DNA of 64,000 nt. Origin: Pandoraea pulmonicola (GTDB lineage: Bacteria; Pseudomonadota; Gammaproteobacteria; Burkholderiales; Burkholderiaceae). The position numbers and the translations under genes were made by a program. Positions 63,828 to 64,000 of the stretch are shown piece after piece; position 1 is the first letter of the stretch, and each line of letters starts with the position of its first letter. The DNA lies in the NCBI RefSeq assembly GCF_000815105.2, contig NZ_CP010310.2, forward strand, positions 744,001 to 808,000, read 5' to 3'. Below the pieces are notes generated by a model. The model saw only the letters and a program-made list of their open reading frames with translations, was not told the DNA's origin and searched no databases.

Positions 63828-64000
63828 GCATCGCGCGGCAATGCGGCAATGCCTCGGCAGACCTGCACGATAAGGGCGCACGCGGCCCGTGCACAAACAA
63901 CGAAATTCGATAAGCACGACAGCGAATCCGGCATAAGCAAACCTGCCGCGCGAGCGCTATGGATCGCAATAATCGATGGTTGGGTGCTGTGTGGCGCATC
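63828..64000. other. Window end, upstream of the monooxygenase
   Basis: No gene is supported in these last 173 bases. Open frames here have biased composition and no start signal. The next gene lies beyond the window. Confidence 0.4.

Noticed and set aside
63770..63850. CRISPR-like repeat at the window end
   Set aside because: The units are contiguous 12-mers without spacers, so it is a tandem repeat.

Overview
The window is about 64 kb of GC-rich chromosome from a betaproteobacterium, most likely Burkholderiaceae. Pandoraea is my best guess from gene content: lutABC, a tyrosine-to-homogentisate block, the pcaIJF block, the long LeuA, and many LysR and IclR regulators with divergent targets. 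That placement is inference. I see no rRNA, tRNA, insertion sequence, phage or CRISPR array. The sequence reads as core and catabolic chromosome, with two slightly AT-richer patches at 1-1200 and 44070-45150.

Layout. 0.1-1.2 kb: an exported hypothetical protein and a frame-broken SmpA/OmlA-type lipoprotein gene. 1.2-6.7 kb: a LysR regulator divergent from a tight operon holding a polar amino-acid ABC transporter, a ureohydrolase of the agmatinase family and a RidA protein. 6.8-10.9 kb: a secreted hypothetical, an isochorismatase-like hydrolase, pirin with a divergent LysR, and a small exported protein. 11.2-17.6 kb: an MFS symporter and a zinc deacylase, HxlR divergent from a flavin oxidoreductase, a D-amino-acid-dehydrogenase-like FAD enzyme, and an aldo/keto reductase. 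17.6-18.2 kb: a gene-free interval that looks like it encodes a small RNA on the minus strand. 18.2-22.8 kb: cytochrome b561, a FecA-like TonB receptor, DUF2946 and OmpW. 22.9-26.8 kb: lutABC for lactate oxidation and a divergent FadR-type regulator with a textbook operator. 26.8-32.9 kb: a class A penicillin-binding protein, a methyltransferase under a MerR/SoxR-type promoter, a P-loop kinase, a glutathione transferase and a haloperoxidase-like hydrolase.

33.0-38.0 kb: tyrB, aroP, hppD and a divergent Lrp regulator form an aromatic amino-acid uptake and catabolism module; the aroP leader can form two mutually exclusive stems. 38.1-40.1 kb: leuA, preceded by a leucine-rich leader peptide that uses rare CTA codons. 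40.2-44.1 kb: pcaF, pcaJ and pcaI with a divergent PcaR-type IclR regulator and a large bipartite palindrome between them. 44.4-45.1 kb: a Tat-exported beta-carbonic anhydrase. 45.2-50.3 kb: an operon of an atypical metallo-beta-lactamase-fold protein, a flavin hydroxylase and DUF2783, divergent from two overlapping IclR paralogues. 50.5-54.1 kb: a histidine acid phosphatase lipoprotein, a hydrolase and MarR gene pair under three tandem palindromes, and a secreted repeat protein. 54.3-64.0 kb: an aromatic-acid MFS symporter, opgG divergent from a GH3 beta-glucosidase, a LysR divergent from a tartrate/D-malate dehydrogenase, and a flavin monooxygenase that overlaps it tail to tail.

The most notable non-coding or undescribed items are the candidate small RNA at 17941-18092, the leuA leader, the aroP leader switch, the ureohydrolase operon whose enzyme lacks the usual substrate-side histidine, and the hydroxylase/MBL/DUF2783 operon with paired IclR regulators. 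All functions come from reading motifs and context by eye; no database search was run.
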